DNA of 64,000 nt from Rhopalosiphum padi (Eukaryota; Arthropoda; Insecta; Hemiptera; Aphididae), in contig NC_083598.1 of the NCBI RefSeq assembly GCF_020882245.1, forward strand, positions 54,349,858 to 54,413,857, read 5' to 3'. The translations under genes and the position numbers were made by a program. The notes under the pieces are model-generated. The model made no database searches. It was not told where the DNA came from and saw only the letters and a program-made list of their open reading frames with translations. Shown one piece after another: positions 1-13,989 of the stretch. Position 1 is the first letter of the stretch; the number at the start of each line of letters is the position of its first letter.

Positions 1-3000
1 TTATTATATCATATTTTCGGGCGTTAAAATGTTTGGTGCTCGGCACTGGACGACCGACGACGGTGCGTGTAAGTACACACAGCTCGGCGCTTGCTCGCGA
101 GTTGGGTCCAAAACAATGGCGTTAAATGATAACGAACAGCGAAACGTGACTGGCGCTATATTCAGTGAATACATTATGATAGTATATTATGTCTATTATG
201 ATATAATATTATACGACGGGGCGCCGTGTTATGTCTTTTTTGAGTACTCGGTGTACCAGACTTACGGTGTACATGACTATGCGAGACGCGTCATATATCA
301 TATTATTATATTGCTTATATAGTATACACACACACATATATATATACATGTACACCGTGGACCAAGTTATAGGTCTGTGATGTATATACAAACGGCGTTG
401 GGACTCACATCTGTCGGTATGATATATGTATGATATATCATCATGATTCATGCAGACGTATAATGATATGTTACATGACGACCGCGGTGTGTTTCGAGTG
501 TACGCTTACACGGGAATAATAATTATTATTAATTATATATATATAGAAAAACGGAAGAAAATATTCGTGACATTTCGATGGTTCTCCGGCCGAATTTACT
601 GTGCTGCATTATGATGCATTTAAACATATAGGTCTGCAGGTAACTCGTGTATATTATATTATTGCACCTGCTACGTATCTACTTAAACATTTTACGTCCT
701 TTCACTTGGCCGGGGCTTTGTACATAACAGCGACAACAGTATAACGATATTAAAACACATAGGTATTATTATTTAGGCGACGGTATCACGGTCGTGCATT
801 ATATTAATAGGCGCAATGCTCATATATACAGGCTCATCCCTCTCCGGCGAGGTTTACTCTTTCCGGACGACAATGGACCCAATAATATAATGACAATATT
901 GTGTTTTCGAGATCGAGCATTCAGTCGTCATAACGCATCAATAGCTCCTATATATCATAAATTCATAAATATAGACATGTACAATTTCGTCCCCGAGTAG
1001 TTTCCGTTTCCATTCTTCAGATAATACCACAGAATAAATGAAATAATTTAATAATTAAATAATTGTATATTGTATTCCGTGACAATACCGTAATCGTATA
1101 TTATAATACAATATCATTACAATTTGTTAAGATTGTATTGTCGTGTATATGTTGCGTTGCGGACACAAGTGCTGTAGATAAGCTCGCACTGTTTATCAGT
1201 ACAGGACACGTCAAGATGAGCTTCAGCGTAAACTTTTTACTCCGCTTCGATACCAATGAATCGCATTGCAGTCGTCGTCTGTCGTGTGTTGCAGCTATTG
1301 CATTGCGATTGCATACCCATCGATGTCCGTCGTCTATAAGAAATAATCCGTTTCGACATTTGCCACGCCTCGAGACCAGAAGCTGTGCAACCATGCTGCA
1401 GTAGTGGTTGCCTATATTGCCTATATATATTAATTGATTATATATGTGGATTGCAATCAGCCGGTTGGCGTATGATTGATGATGACCCGGTTGGAAAAAA
1501 ATCTTCTACATTCGACTACTATATAGACGCATTCATATATAATACACGTAATAATAATACTGAAGTTTATAACAGTATACGCTGTGATACACTGATACTT
1601 TACTGTACGGTTAGCTCGGCCCTCGCCTGGATTATCGCGATAGAGAAAAAATGTATATATTAACGAGCGATCCCCGAGCATGGCAATTGTTTTTATATGA
1701 ACCAACGTACGCCCTCGGTATACATCAATGTGTGCAGTGTAGTGTGTGTATTATGCGCTAAATGGGTCGCGTAGCTCGGACGCGCGTCGGGTTATGTTAT
1801 GTTGGGTCATAGGTTAACCTAACAGCGCCTTCTAAACTGTAATATCTAATGTGATTCGCATTTGATGTACGCCGTTCCGACATCGTCAAGTATATCGGTT
1901 GGTTAAAAACAAATTCATCGATGACATCGTAGGTTTCTCTTTTTCGAAGAATAAAAATGAAAATATGTGCTTGCAACATTATAGGAACGGGTTTTTCGTA
2001 TTTTTTTCTTGTAAATATTAAGTGTTCGTTAATAACACACGCGAGTTACAGTAACACGACCGTGCAAACAATTTGGAGCAACTACAGTTACAACTGAAAG
2101 TTATGACTTTATGAGCGATATGAAATATATAACATACATATAATGACAACGGCCGAGTGAAACTATCTGGGGAAAAATAAAACGTATTTTACGATTTTAC
2201 GACGGGTTGTGTAATGAGTGACTCTATATCTGTAGCACTTTAAACGTGTGTATAATAGAGGTGTTGTTGGAGAAAAACATATTTCCGAGAAATCCAATAT
2301 TTTAGAACCCTGTTCTTCTTTTCCACTCTTTTAATGGACCAAACGATGATGCGACGTTTCTTTTTTTTTTTTCGTTTAATTTAACACCTGTTGTCTTATA
2401 TTGTTCATCGAGTAATGTATAGGAATATTAGAAATCCTACATCCTGCACAGTGCACAATACACAGGATAACATTGAAATTATGTATTACGTTCGGTGATT
2501 AGTTATTACAGATTTACAATTTGCCGGGACACAGTTATTGCGATTTACGGTAGGCTAGTACCTGTACCTATTTACACGAGTACTCTATAAAAACATAAAA
2601 AATGTATGTGTGACGTAACACCGCTAAGCTACACCGCGTCCTCAAGTCATCCTTATAACCCGCAGAACAATAGCTGCCGCGATGACCTATGTAATTATTC
2701 GGTTCAGTGTGTTTCCCAACGCCGACTGTCAATTTAGACGCATGACTATGAAACGACAGCAAAACATAATACCTATATATTATATTTGTCAATGTCGTAC
2801 CGGGATCTTGCACGCGCGCGTAGCTCGCGAGGGATTCACAGTGAATAGTCTCTGAAAATTTGATAATCGCACATCCGTTTGAAGCAGCTATATGTAGGTA
2901 TATAATAGAATAATATAAAATTTCTAAATTATTTTAATAACACGTTTGAAAACGTTATGAAATTTCCAATTAAAAAAAATTAATCAATGCCCGTTACTAT

Positions 3001-4700
3001 ACTATAACTGCACTTGTTCAGCAAGGTTTTAATAAAAATCAATTGGCCCCCCCGTGTTAATTGCAAATATATATTACACACACACACACATATTATACAT
3101 AATAGTAATAGTAGTATGACTAGTATGTCTATTATGTGAGCGGAAAAGGCGTAATTGTAAAAAAATGAATGAATATTTTTATAAATTGTAGTCGACGTCA
3201 AAACGATTTATATAATAAAATAAACAATAAAATATACGCGCACGCGATGGGACAGCGTATTTACGGCGATGTGGTATAATATCAATTATAGACTCGTATA
3301 TATCTTAATTATTACCCGTTATATATACGTGACACTGTGAGCGGTCGTTATACCTCGTACGAGAATTAAGAATGAAAAGTAAATCTCTACTCAAACAATA
3401 GAATATATTATTATAACGTCGTTATTGAATATTATTACGATTTATCTTTTCTACAGTATTTCGGCGTTTAATATAGGTATACGCCCGCAGTATATTAAAA
3501 TCTATATGTATAATACGACGAAGACGATATTGGATTTCGTGTGGGATTTTAGTTTAAACATCTGTGCAGGTTAGGCACTTGCAGTATATATAATATACAC
3601 ACACGCAGCATCACCACATATTTACCCGTAATAATACGCGTATATTTTATACAGGTCTGTCCGAACGAGCGAAAGGTTAATTTTGCAATTTCACAGGCCA
3701 CGGCGCCCGAGGCTAATGGCCACGCAGATGCTTAGATAAACAAACATAACAATATTCGATTAGTAGCGATTTCGTCAACAATAACCGGAGCGAATCGCCG
3801 TCGGCCAAAATCTAAGATCATAATAACCCGATATAATATTATATATACAATACACATATACTATTTACACGTGTGTAAGTGTGTGTGTTTTCGGGTGTAT
3901 GCGGTAACGTCCTCGAATGTAAAAACTAAAATATAAACACATTGAACGCGTTTTTTGGGTTGGGTAGTGTGCTATATGTATTATAGACACACGCACGAAC
4001 TTAGCACAAACTGCGAAATGGTTTGGGAATCGGCGCAAAGAAGGCTTGAAGCCAAACGTGTGCTATAATATTCACGAATAAAATAAAATTACATTTTGAA
4101 TCCTAATCTTTGCGATTCCGTAGAGCATCAAAAATAATATATTTGATATTATATATATTTATATTATATAGGTATTATTTAAATTACGCTTATATTGTAC
4201 TTATTCATTTTTGGCATTTTATAATATCTACTGACTGATGAATTTGTGATGTGTTCGAGTGCACACATACGACAGTTCTATACGCATAAATATCGTGAAA
4301 TACATCGATTTTAAACACAATTGTAACACATTAACGTGGATGGAAAAATAAAGGTCGTCCACGCGCGGAGACTTGAACGATATATAATCGTGCGCTCTGA
4401 CCCGATATTGGACGACATTGACTCGACCCCGCGACCACTGCACTACATAACATGATATCGTATATTGCAGCCATATAAATCGAAATTCAAGGATCGTCGA
4501 TTAACGTACAAGTGCGCAATAATACCACGCGTCTATCTATCAGTGGCTGTACCTATAAACAATGTAACGATCGCGTATATTTATATGATAAATATATAGC
4601 CGTGATGGGGAGACCGCATAAACAGTTTTATAACCCCATGGCTATATCATATATTATACAAGTTGATCCATTTAAGTATTTACACGCTTATCATTACGAT
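1..4700. other. Noncoding, CpG-bearing AT-rich DNA
   Basis: No open frame here has protein-like composition, recognisable motifs or a consistent splice context. The sequence is AT-rich but CG dinucleotides are noticeably commoner than in the filler from about 6.3 to 8.2 kb, with words such as GTCGTCGTCTGTCG near 1,270 and CGCGCG near 2,813. A CA/TA microsatellite lies near 327-350. This could be regulatory or intronic DNA of a gene outside the window; that is inference from composition only. Confidence 0.4.
327..350. repeat. (CA)n/(TA)n microsatellite
   Basis: A short run of CA units passes directly into TA units. It is a simple sequence repeat with no further content. Confidence 0.7.
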
Positions 4701-7700
4701 AATAATAATTAATATTTTTATGGATATATTTTTTTACATAATTTAATTATTAAAAAATAAAGTTTTTTTAATAAAATTTTATTTTTTATCAATATAATTT
4801 TTAAATTTTTTGCTCTTCTGAAAATAAATTCAGTTTTTGAATACGAAACTATATAAAAATGTAAGTAATGTCGCTAAAAAAAAGTGAAAGCTTGAATGGT
4901 TATAAAAAATACTTAACCAAAAACTGCAGTTGTCTGGCGATGATATTAACTATGTTAAAAAAAAAATAATATTTTCAAAAAATGTAATAAGCACTTTTCG
5001 AAATAATAAGTGTAGCCACCAATTAAATGGATCATCTTAGTATCTTATATATTATAGTATATGACAGAGATCATTATAATTTATTATTCTTTTTAATCAT
5101 AGCGGCATACCTATGTACGTATTATTTTAATCAGGTATGACTGTCGGCAAATATAATATCGAGTATTATACAATCTACTGCACTGGATCGGCACACGCCG
5201 TTTTCAAACGCATTTATAATGTGAACCTGCTGCAGTTGTGTACGTTAGAAAATTATAATTATATACAAGTCGCGTATATATTCAATTTTTTTCAACCGCA
5301 TTACAATATTATTATTGTTATTATTAAAATAATATTGTAAATATTTTGTTTCCACTGTGCAGTACTGCCAGTACTGTTTACACAGAACCTATAGTGTACC
5401 GAAAGTTGTTTTGGTACTACACTAATAATTATTATATCACGTGCGTGACAGGATGTTGATCAGTTGCCATCAGCGGCTATTTTTAATATTTGTAAAATAC
5501 CAGTTAGCATTAACCAAAATATGTATCAGTTACCCTTAGCCGTGGATGTATCAATAATTGCTCTCAACATAATATAGCGCATCGGACATAAAGAGGATAA
5601 TTTCACTTACTCGAGTAATTTTAACGTGAAAATATTTCTTTTTGACAAATTACATTGTTCGCCGATTATTATTATCGTTGAAAATGTTGTATTTATTCTT
5701 TCACCTTATGATTTTTTTATTTTTATAATTTAATACTTATAGTTAAGTCCCGCGACCACGACGTCACGATGACATATATTTACCTCCCTTTTATGTTACA
5801 CCAGATGTAATGTTATGGTCGTACATACAATAAATTTAGGGCGACTAGTGCATTTTGTATAGTTTTGTGAGGAATTGTTGCAGACAAATTAATTTACAGG
5901 TACATGTCCGTGGGCAAACTCATCGCCCATCGTTTAGCTTTCGATATGCCGTTATAATATTATATTTCGAGTCAATACGCCGAAAAAAAATTATTCGAAG
6001 GTATCATCATCGAACACGAAATATATTATACGAACGTACGCGGACTTTAACGAACGGTCCTAAATTCACGGCGCATACGCCAACCGGCCGCGACGGTGCA
6101 CGTCAAATATTATGCATGTATATAAATAGTGTAATATATTATTAAAACGTCGAAATGTACGTAAGTAGTGAAAGTCCAGTTTTTACCGATATGACTTCAT
6201 CCGCGACGGGCACCTACGGGTACGGTATTTTGAACGTATCCGCGCACGCGTTCATTACAAAAATGTGAAATATGGCTGCTGGGCACACATAAATATAATA
6301 ATATAATCTTTTTCTGGTCGATACGTGTTTACTCATTCCTGCTATAAACTGTGCGTTTTATTATTAGTTTCGAAAACATATATTTTGCATCTTTTTTTTT
6401 CTTCGTAATAGTCTAATATTTGATAAATGATTATATATGGAAGTGTGCGTAAATGACTTTATTATTCCGCGTATTTGTTATTTACGTTTAAAATGGAGTT
6501 TACAGAATACGTTACGGTTTACGAGATCTTTTAATGTTTCATGAATTTTTTTTTACATTTTTAACTTTTCAAACACTAATAATTACTCAATTATGATTTT
6601 ATTCTTTTCTCAAAGATTCAATCGTCTAAGAATATTTACTTATCCGTTATAAACCATAATTATTGACATAGGTGCGTATAATTAATATATACGAGTAAAT
6701 AAGTACCTATTATGCATGGGATATTATTTTTCTTGTAACGTATTATTAATATTGAAATTTTATAACTATATATACTTAGTGTTCAAAAACGCGATATAGA
6801 AACTACTAAAATTTTGTTTAAAAAAATAACTCGGATGATTTTTATGGGAAAAATAACGAATAACGTCGGAAGACGATTGGTATTTGATGTGAAAGTTTCT
6901 ATTTTTAGTTTTTAGTATTTTTGCATAAGTTTTTTTTAATGTAATATAAATTATATGCGAATTTTATATTAGACACTTTAGATGTCACTTTTATTACCAA
7001 TTGCTAGTACCCATATATGCGTGTTAAACAATTAAATTAGTAAAAACCAAAATCATTATGAGAACTTTTTCAATTTTAATGCATTTGAATTGCTGTTAGT
7101 TCATTAAAAAAAATATATATTATACTTATATATAATAACATGATCGTTCGGGTTTTACTCGACTGCGAAATCACTGAACACACACTACACACACTTACAA
7201 CTCTCCTTTTATAACATTTCAAACTATATGGTTACGTCGGGAATATTGACATGCCGACAGAGAAAAGGTGATAGGTTCACTAATGCATTATAACAATGTA
7301 AATGTGTGATTGACATTTAATAATAGGAGCAACAAGGTGGTAAGACAGGATTTCAATTTCTTTTCCTAGACCAATCTATATTGTATACTCGTATAGTTAT
7401 ATCGGAGGAAATAATATACCATTATTTTATTATATCTATAGGTGCGTGAGAATCTATTCGTTAATAATCAAAAAAATAAATTTCTAATTGCTGAAATATT
7501 ACAATAGTTACAATATTGATTTATTTTATAAGACAAAAATTTTTATTTTTTTTAACGATTTAAATATTCTTATTGAGTGTTTTGTATTACCTAAATAATA
7601 TAACATTTCACTTAAAAGCTCATTTTTCAATAATTGTAATTTTATCAATTGTATTATATCCTTACAGTTTTCGTCCATCATTGATTATATCATAAAGATT

Positions 7701-8270
7701 TAACATAACGTAATATCCTTAATACTAAAACGTTTGAATCATGTAATTATTTAAACTTATTTGTTATGAACCGGTAAATGTTATTTTTAATAAATTATAA
7801 TGGCGGTATAAAATATAATGAACAAAATCTAAATAATAAAAACACGAAGGACTAAATTAATTATAGAAATTTCTCATGAAATTTTTTATAATTAATTATA
7901 TATTATATAACTCAAATATATTAATCTAAATTTACACGAATTAATTAAATAAAGGTGTACAACTGATCAGGTAGTTTTTGTTCATAAACATAAGTTAGTT
8001 TTAAATAGTTTTAAAGTTTCGAACGTCTTAGAATTACTAAAAAAAAATAGAAGAAAAAAATACGAAGAGTAAAATAATAATTTTTGATCAAAAATGTCTT
8101 ACGTACCTTTTATTGTCAAATTGCCCAACTCGTTTTGAGAAAACAGTTAAATTAAAGCAATAAGTGTAATAAATTGTTCGTATTTTTTTTTCTATTTTTT
8201 TTTATTTTTTTTTTAATAATTTATAAATATAATATTATTATGATAGTAATAAATAATAAAGCATATCACT
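4701..8270. other. AT-rich noncoding spacer
   Basis: Mostly homopolymer A/T and TA-rich DNA with no supported gene. A CpG-richer patch at about 5,850-6,270 is the only compositional break. I see no transposon ends here. Confidence 0.45.
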
Positions 8271-8389
8271 CGGACTTTGCATTATGATTTGCCTACCTTA
8301 ATTCGATTGGGCGTTGATCGTCGTCTGAGTGTTCGGCAAAAATATCGGTGCACAATATAATACTATACCTACTCTTCACACGTCTTGTA

Positions 8390-8715
8390 TACTATAACGT
8401 TCGGCGCGCGTCGTAACCTAACCACAACACCGGTTCGGAAACGAATGGACCTCTTAGGATTCGCGATTCTGTTCATATAATATCAGTTTTGTGAAAGTAC
8501 CAAGGTGATTGTGACGCCGTTTTGGTGGTGTGTTTTTTTCTCTCATCTCGCAGGGTCAGCTGCTCGGTTCTTGGTTCGATTTTTGGTGTGCATTTTTTTC
8601 CCGTGGAGGTCCTGCTCAACTATGCGGTTTATACACTCGACTCGACACACCTAGTCCTCTTGACATCATAATAGACATCGAACGCGCGCGCGCACTCGTG
8701 TATGTGTGTGTCTCG
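8390..8715. promoter_or_regulatory. CpG-rich island, candidate promoter or noncoding exon
   Basis: A compact patch with many CpG dinucleotides, including CGGCGCGCGTCG near 8,402 and a run of CG units near 8,682. It also holds a splice-acceptor-like string (T/C tract ending in CGCAG) near 8,553. The plus-strand open frame inside (8,530-8,721) has no recognisable protein content. In AT-rich insect genomes such patches often mark promoters or 5-prime exons; here that is inference only. Confidence 0.3.
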
Positions 8716-8740
8716 TGTTAATATTTGTGTAAATTGTGTA

Positions 8741-10625
8741 AATTGTGTATATTATATAAATTGTATTATTATTATAAATAATATAGATACCAGATACGTA
8801 TAAGACATAAAAAATAACAATTTTCTACAATAAAATTTTAAACGTCGTGAAATGGTTGTAGCTTTTATATAAATTCAGATACGTTGTACACACGTTATAA
8901 ACAAAAGTATCTATAATATATTGTAATACGGATGTCGTAAAGACCGTTTGAGAATTTGGTATCTAATTTTTAGAAAGTAAGTTCATTTTTTTTCCCGAAA
9001 AATAAACTGAATTTTAGGTTTATTTCGTAGAGATTGTTAATAGTTAGACTCGTTGAGAAATTTAAGTTTCAGAAATCGGTTATAATACTCGTAGTATCTA
9101 TTTTAATTTATTTATTACAAAAAGTGATATAGATACATAATATTTATAACAATACACTGTAGTATAATACAAATGTATTAAATTTATTTAGTGTGACAGG
9201 AAATTTAATATATTTACGATTATTATAAGTTTTTAATATTTTTAAATGGTATATTACTTGTATTATTAATTTAGAAAAATTAGTAGTATATTATCCAAAA
9301 TAAAAATAATTTAAATAATTAAATAATTTTTTATTTATTTATAACAACAAAGGTCTTTTTCGTGGCAAACTCGTTAATATAAATCGACAATATATTGTTA
9401 ATTGTTATAGTAAATAAATAATAATAGGTACTCAAAAAGTAGACTGTAAATCATTAAGCACATACCTAAAATAAAATTTAAAATTTAATAATATAAATGA
9501 AATTATATAGGTTATATTATGTCCAAGCTTTTTGTTAAATGTCTACATTAATCAAAGGGAGTATAACAATGTGAATAAATATATTGTGTAGTATAATATA
9601 TGTTTTATTATTGCATGTGATATCATATCAATTGTACATACAGAAAAAAAATGCCGTACTACATTTAACTCATCTCATATTCTTCGACGAACATTAAACG
9701 AATATTGTCAAACGGTTTTTTTAGTATTGACCTTTTTAATAAATATCTATATTATATGGAATAGCCGGAATTGGTATATAGTATAGCTTACTGCAATTTT
9801 TTTTTTATAGTCCATAATGGTTTATTTTTATCGAAAAATTATTATAAACTATAAGTGTTGTACTTACAACTGTAATGGTTATGACAAGTTTTATCATAAA
9901 TATATGTTTTAATTACCTTTAAAATTATTTTCACTATTTTGTACTGTATGTATTTTATGTAAATTATTACGATGGTTTCATCGGTATGCTCTCAATGATT
10001 TTGATATATTTGTATTTTTTAGGGTTAAATTACACAGATGAAAATTTTATTATTAATCATTACAAGCGCGCTTAAATATATTTATTTTATTTTATATCTT
10101 TACATAGATATCTATTGGGATATTAAAAAGCGATTTCACGCGAAATGATTTAGTAATTGTTATTTTATCTCACCCTATAGCTATTAACCTTAGCCAAACC
10201 AGACACGGTCTAATATTATTCGTAGGTAGGTACTACTTAAAAAATAATACACCGCGATCATATAATTTCAAACTTTGTCGCTGCTCAGGTATGCTTACTT
10301 AATACGTCAATGTTGGCTCTATAGTATAGTAATTATACTCGCATATACGTACCGTCCTTGATCATACACTTGAAGAACTCGCTGGAATGTCATCGAGAAC
10401 TGAGAGGTAGGTGTTCACTACCTGTAGGATTAGTCGTAGTGGTATTGAACAAAAGTAAAAAAAATATCAATATGACTATTGTAGTACTACTATTATGTAA
10501 TTTGTGTTTGATTATAATAATCTTTGTAAAATTGTTAAGTAAAAAATAATACATTTTTCAATGGGTTGCAGCTAGCAATCTTTATTTCGTGCATAATTGA
10601 GTGCACGTGAGTTTATAAATTTATT
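8741..10625. other. AT-rich noncoding spacer
   Basis: Only AT-rich filler is visible. No gene, structured RNA or transposon end was recognised. Confidence 0.45.
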
Positions 10626-10634
10626 TGGGTGTGT

Positions 10635-11323
10635 CCATTTTCCTCCAAAAACGAGATACCGTTTTCCTCCAATAAATAAAATAATAAAATCGTCATTCAT
10701 TGTCAAAATATTAAATTAAAAATAAAATAACAAATTAAATATTTCAAGTATAATTATAAATTATAATATAATAATACACCGTACGCGCCGAACTTGGCGA
10801 GTGGTTAAAAGAGAATGAATATAATGAAAAAGTACGTACGTCTATAAAGATGCGCTTCAATCAATAAATAAAATAATAATAAACATTAAATAATAATAAG
10901 TGGTTGGTATAATGCAACCAGACAATATGTAAAATATAAGAAATAAAATTTAAAATATAGTAAAATCGCTACAGTATATAATATTATATTTTTTTTAATT
11001 ATAGTACATTTTAGCAACAAATGAATATCTGTTTAAAGAAAATAAAAATCAGACATAATATGAATAATTACTTTAATTTTTGGAATTACATACCTAGAAA
11101 TTAAGCGACCAGAATTTAATCAACGGATAAGCGCAAAATATGATCCTAGCCATACTCTATCTTTATAATACTGAACGCAACAATACAACACTGGCTAAAA
11201 TATTGGAAGAAAATAGACATAATTTTAATCAAAAATAATGTGGAGATAAATGGAAACCAACCTTATTTTTGGAGAAAAATGGATAATGGAGGAAAACGGT
11301 ATCTTGTTTTTGGTGGAAAATGG
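10635..11323. repeat. Element bounded by 37-bp inverted repeats
   Basis: The left arm at 10,635-10,671 (begins CCATTTTCCTCCAAAAACGA) and the right arm at 11,287-11,323 are reverse complements at 35 of 37 positions. Just inside the right arm, related units (TTTTTGGAGAAAAATGG and ATGTGGAGATAAATGG) repeat the same theme, so the end is partly tandem. The interior is AT-rich and has no transposase frame. The structure suggests a non-autonomous DNA transposon. No clear target duplication is visible and the class is unknown. Confidence 0.55.
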
Positions 11324-11335
11324 CTACGGCCATTT

Positions 11336-12707
11336 ATACAACGCGAATCCGTGAATTGTTTTAAATACAAGTGTTTATTATTAATTGTAAAATTTTATTT
11401 TCAATATATTAATAAGTACATTTCAATGGTTTCTAGTTTCTACACTGCAACGGTGATCGGTGAATAGTTATTTAATTTGAACCAGAAGCAGTTGTTCCAC
11501 CCCTTCTGCCTTTTTACGATAATACTATTTATGAAAAATGTCTTCTTAAAATAGTAGGTACACAGATACAGATATATTATAAACATATATTAAAATTATT
11601 ATACCTACCTATTATAGTTTAATACATTTAATAAATATTACGTTTTGAATACACAGGAATCAATTAACCACGATTTACCAATAAATTACACGCGAATTAA
11701 GTTCATAGATTTTTAAATTTAAATACACGTGAAAAAAAATCACTTGATTACGTGAATCTTAATTTACATTCAAATTCGATAGCTCTATTTACAACCTATA
11801 ATAATGTAATTTATTACATTTTTCACCATCATACGAGATTGTAAAGTAATACAAGGCTGATCCAGTTAATTATTCATATAAATTAGTCTATTAAAGTATA
11901 AAAAAAATTATTAAAAACTATTATTTAGGCCAATTCAATTTGTTAATAATTAGATTTTTGATTAAGTCAAAAACTTAAAATTATCAACTAAATTAACTGA
12001 TATTATATTATTTGTTTTCAGAATATGCTCTATGGTTTTTTTTTTTTTTAGGTAAATGTTCGTAATTTAGATTAATTTATAAGAAGAAATTAATAAGTTA
12101 TAATATATACACCTGCTTTGGAAAAGCGTTAAGTTAGAAGGTAACTAAACTATAATAAATAATTGAAAAAGCATTCATATTTGTTTTGATTATTTATAAT
12201 GTATATAACATGTATAAAGTATATCATATTATAATATATTCTTCATCGATCATTTAATTGAATAGTAAAGCCTCATATAATATCGATTCAAATTCTAACT
12301 TGATTTTATTCTCTGCAGACTTGTCAATGCCTGCACATAGCCTTGAAATAATTTAAACATATAATAATATATGGGTCGTAATTTATACACTACTTTTCAG
12401 GGGTAAGCAGTATATATTTATAAAAAAATATATAATATCACGTGTGAAATGTTTACCGGATTCGGTTGGGTAGAAGTCATTCTCATGAGTCCAAGTTCAA
12501 TATGACATTGTAACTTGGTGCGAGGAAATTAATGTGATGCAAGCAGGGTCGTTAAATTGTATGTCAAAAAACTGCGGAGACATATTTACGTTATACGCAT
12601 CGGCTCTTGTGTAATTTAATCCCCGTTATTATTATTGTGGACAGATTTTTTTTTTTTGTGGTTCCGTTCGTGTAATTTTATAATTCGAGAGTTAGTCTAT
12701 GTTTATA
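11336..12707. other. AT-rich noncoding spacer
   Basis: No gene or element recognised. The stretch at 12,440-12,620 is somewhat richer in GC than its surroundings but has no protein-like frame. Confidence 0.4.
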
Positions 12708-12709
12708 TA

Positions 12710-12878
12710 CAGAGTGATTCGCCGGGCATGCTCAGCTTAATTTTTCCTTATTTTATTTCTTACGTAGATATAATATAACTAAGAAATATCATTCTTAGTA
12801 TGTACATAGTTTAATAACTCTGGGATTATTCGTTTGAATTTCAATTCAAAATTTAAATGCTTTTGTTGAATCATCTTG
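12710..12878. mobile_element. TA-flanked MITE, Tc1/mariner-like
   Basis: The element starts CAGAGTGATTCGCC and ends GAATCATCTTG, which reads CAAGATGATTC on the other strand. The dinucleotide TA flanks it on each side (12,708-12,709 and 12,879-12,880), as expected for Tc1/mariner target duplication. The interior contains TTAGTATGTACATAGTTTAATAACTC followed by a degenerate TATTCGTTTGAATTT core, and this core recurs in other elements of the window. It is too short to code. The superfamily is inferred from the TA duplication and end sequence. Confidence 0.6.
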
Positions 12879-12892
12879 TATAGTATAAAATG

Positions 12893-13980
12893 TATTATAT
12901 AATATTATAACCGCGTCCGGAAATATCAAATCACATTCGCAGATCTGTTTTTATCTATATATGTATGTATAAAATAATAAAATGTAATGACATTATACTT
13001 ATATACACCAGGTAATACTACGTCACAGCCCATATCATATTGTCGCGTACACACGGTGTAAGCGTATTTGGTCTCGACGATTTCGCTTTGTTATCCTAAT
13101 GAAATCACTAAGGCATATACTATATAGTATATATATATAGTATAGACTATATTACTATGCATGTGCGTGTGTGTGTACTACAGCTGTGCAGTACATAATA
13201 ATATTATACCAACCGTGATTTCGTCTGTGCTATGATTTTCCCGACGCGATTTGACTTGACTCTTCGACCCCTATATCATATAATAATATCAAATAATAAG
13301 AGAGTAATATACGCACGGCGTGTGCAGTAACATGTCCGCGGCCGCAATATTGTGTACAGGGTACATTTTTTTTTTAAATAGACTTGATCATTTCTTTCCA
13401 CGACATTAGAGTACATTTTTTTACGTACGTAATTTTCTCATTACAGTATTTATTTTTCACAGTGGTAAATTTTTTAAATAAAAAAAAAAAAAATCAAATA
13501 GTACGCAATAATGAGACCGCGAAAATACGTCGTCTCCAGAGCTCGTTACGAAAAAAGTACCCTGTATTATTAAAAGTATATGTCTACATAATGTTAATAA
13601 TATGATTATGTCACTAATTTCACACTGTCTTCCGTCGCTCCAACGAAGACTGTTCGCTATCTACCGTCATCCATCTTTATAAATTCCCGAGCCCTACATA
13701 CCCCGTTTTGGGCACGTGACTTGACATTATAATAACACGAGTAATAAACACTCGGATATAATATCAAGGTATTTCGTCCCCATTCCGAGTGGTTTTGTAC
13801 AGATGCATTTTTACATAAAACTGATTGGTTTTTTTGCTTTTTGAAAACGCGTCCTATAAGACAATATAACTATGCTGGTCGATATAGAGTTCAGATTCTA
13901 TAGTATGTTTTGTTAGTTATTATGTAGGATAGAATAATACAGATAAAAATAGCAGAAAAATAGCTGTACATTTATTTACG
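12893..13980. other. Noncoding spacer with CpG-rich patches
   Basis: A mixture of AT filler and CpG-containing patches around 13,020-13,330. The open frame at 13,384-13,605 is lysine- and isoleucine-rich low-complexity translation and is not taken as a gene. Confidence 0.4.
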
Positions 13981-13989
13981 TTACGAGGA

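Noticed and set aside
1063..1705. Several overlapping open frames on both strands
   Set aside because: The overlapping frames compete with each other and none has protein-like composition.
4380..4445. tRNA-like boxes on the minus strand (AGTGCAGTGG and GGGTCGAGTC)
   Set aside because: The two boxes are only a few bases apart, far too close for the internal promoter of a tRNA, and no cloverleaf can be drawn.
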